Shown piece after piece: positions 62,864 to 64,000 of a stretch of DNA of 64,000 nucleotides. The DNA lies in assembly GCA_027186245.1 (NCBI GenBank), contig CP114500.1, forward strand, positions 568,001 to 632,000, in the 5' to 3' direction. Made by a program: the position numbers and the translations under genes. A model generated the notes under the pieces. It did no database searches. It was not told the origin of the DNA and saw only the letters and a program-made list of their open reading frames with translations. Every line of letters starts with the position of its first letter. Position 1 is the first letter of the stretch. This DNA comes from Coriaria nepalensis (Eukaryota; Streptophyta; Magnoliopsida; Cucurbitales; Coriariaceae).

Positions 62864-63913
62864 TGATAAAATGGCATGCAGCTGAAAAGGTCCTGATTGT
62901 TTTTTAGCAGGGGAAAAACCGATAACATATAAAATATTAGATTTAAGTGTTGAATATGACACGTATAAGAGTGAAATGTTCATTGACATCTCAATCCAAA
63001 GTCCAACACAGCAATTTCTCAAAATTACATCTCCAGCGAGGAGCCAACAATATGCAGAAACTTCCTGGAAGTGTTATCATTGTTTTGGCTGTCAAGTATT
63101 TTGTATCAAGTGATTTCATTTCTAAAGTCATACCCATTCTAATTAAGTTTCAACCACCAAAAGTACCCAAACCAAAGAAAGAGGAAAATGAAAAAAAAAA
63201 AAAAAAAAACAGAGGTGCCCACAATCTAAGCTCCTTTTCAATACAGAGGCCTAACACGCAAATAGAAGCAAACAAAAGTTGTCTGCAGCTATATTTTCCA
63301 TATCGATAATGCAAGCGTACTAAGATAAAGAATGATCAGTCTACGAGTCTCCATTATTAACCACTAAAATAGAAATGGACAACTGTAGATTCTCATTTTT
63401 CCGTAGCTTTTCATTCCACTAATTTTTCTGGAAAAAAAAAAAACCAAGGAACTAAAATCTCCTCGCAAACTTATCTGCCTTATCAATAAAAAAAAAAGGC
63501 GCAAAGTAAATAGCACTATCTTCGAACTTGAAGAATCCTCAGATGCGCTCCAAGGAATCCCCAAAACCAAGTCAAATCCTAGAACCCATAATTTTTCTTA
63601 CATAACTCATTCATCAATTCCTACTTCTCCAGATAATCTCTTAAGAGGAAGAAGAAGAAGTTTCATCTTGTGATGTAACCATCGTAAAAGACAAAAACAG
63701 CAAATCAGAGAGGTACACTAAGCTTATTAGGATTAAAAAAATTCGGACCTCAAATTAAAGAAAGATAAGACCAAAAGAAGGCATAAACACTACTGAAAAC
63801 TGATCGGACAAAATTTTAAACTACTTTGAACGAACTCATTAATGCACAAGAAACCTACTGTAGATAACAATATAACAGCCATTAAAGCACTAAATCAGCA
63901 AGAAAATACGAAC

Positions 63914-64000
63914 CTAGGGTATGAATTCCTCGCGATTTCCTTGAAGATTGATCGCAGTCTCTGAGAAAAACTCGAGGAGAGAAGAAAGGAGGCAAGGATT
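63914..64000 (-). other. 5' untranslated exon of the 5'-nucleotidase, cut by the window edge
   Basis: The minus strand ends in ATTCATACCCTAG followed by GTTCG, a donor, about 1 kb before the coding exon that has an acceptor at about 62881. Joining them places an in-frame TAG before the ATG at 62863, so this exon is non-coding. Its 5' end lies beyond the window. The 1-kb leader intron holds poly-A/T runs and no gene. Confidence 0.5.

Overview
The window is nuclear DNA of a eudicot plant. Genes are split by short GT-AG introns, intergenic DNA is AT-rich, and there are plastid-targeted proteins, plant-only families (ZF-HD, RADIALIS-like, KCS, DUF4408) and Copia and LINE retrotransposon debris. 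I cannot name the species; a woody rosid would fit, but that is a guess.

Layout. 1-2 kb: decayed inositol-pentakisphosphate 2-kinase (IPK1) copy, minus strand. 2.5-9.2 kb: decayed CYP85-clan cytochrome P450, split by a 4.6-kb Copia element (4208-8832). 12.0-12.9 kb: DUF4408/DUF761 protein. 15.9-16.3 kb: plastid ribosomal protein bL31. 17.8-20.9 kb: intact ADP-glucose pyrophosphorylase large subunit. 22.7-24.2 kb: dihydroflavonol reductase-like gene with one frameshift. 24.6-26.8 kb: intact plastid ornithine carbamoyltransferase. 27.5-31.8 kb: dead LINE with an LTR-like insertion. 32.1-33.4 kb: pectin methylesterase. 34.4-35.8 kb: decayed U-box/ARM ligase (PUB5-like), next to an unrecognised terminal exon. 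38.9-40.2 kb: RADIALIS-like gene. 41.2 kb: tRNA-Ala(AGC). 43.4-44.4 kb: ZF-HD homeodomain gene. 46.5-47.9 kb: truncated ERD6-like sugar transporter pseudogene. 49.3-50.8 kb: intact 3-ketoacyl-CoA synthase. 51.8-55.2 kb: Maf-family pseudogene broken by a second Copia fragment. 56.4-56.9 kb: second RADIALIS-like gene. 58.9-64 kb: HAD-type IMP/GMP 5'-nucleotidase, whose 5' exon runs to the window edge.

The genes do not form a pathway or operon-like unit; this is ordinary plant gene order. The striking feature is that six recognisable housekeeping-type genes are decayed while their neighbours are intact. That pattern suits a region losing redundant copies after duplication. I found no CRISPR array, phage, defence system or other clearly undescribed system. 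A few single-base frameshifts lie in homopolymers and may be assembly errors; these are flagged.
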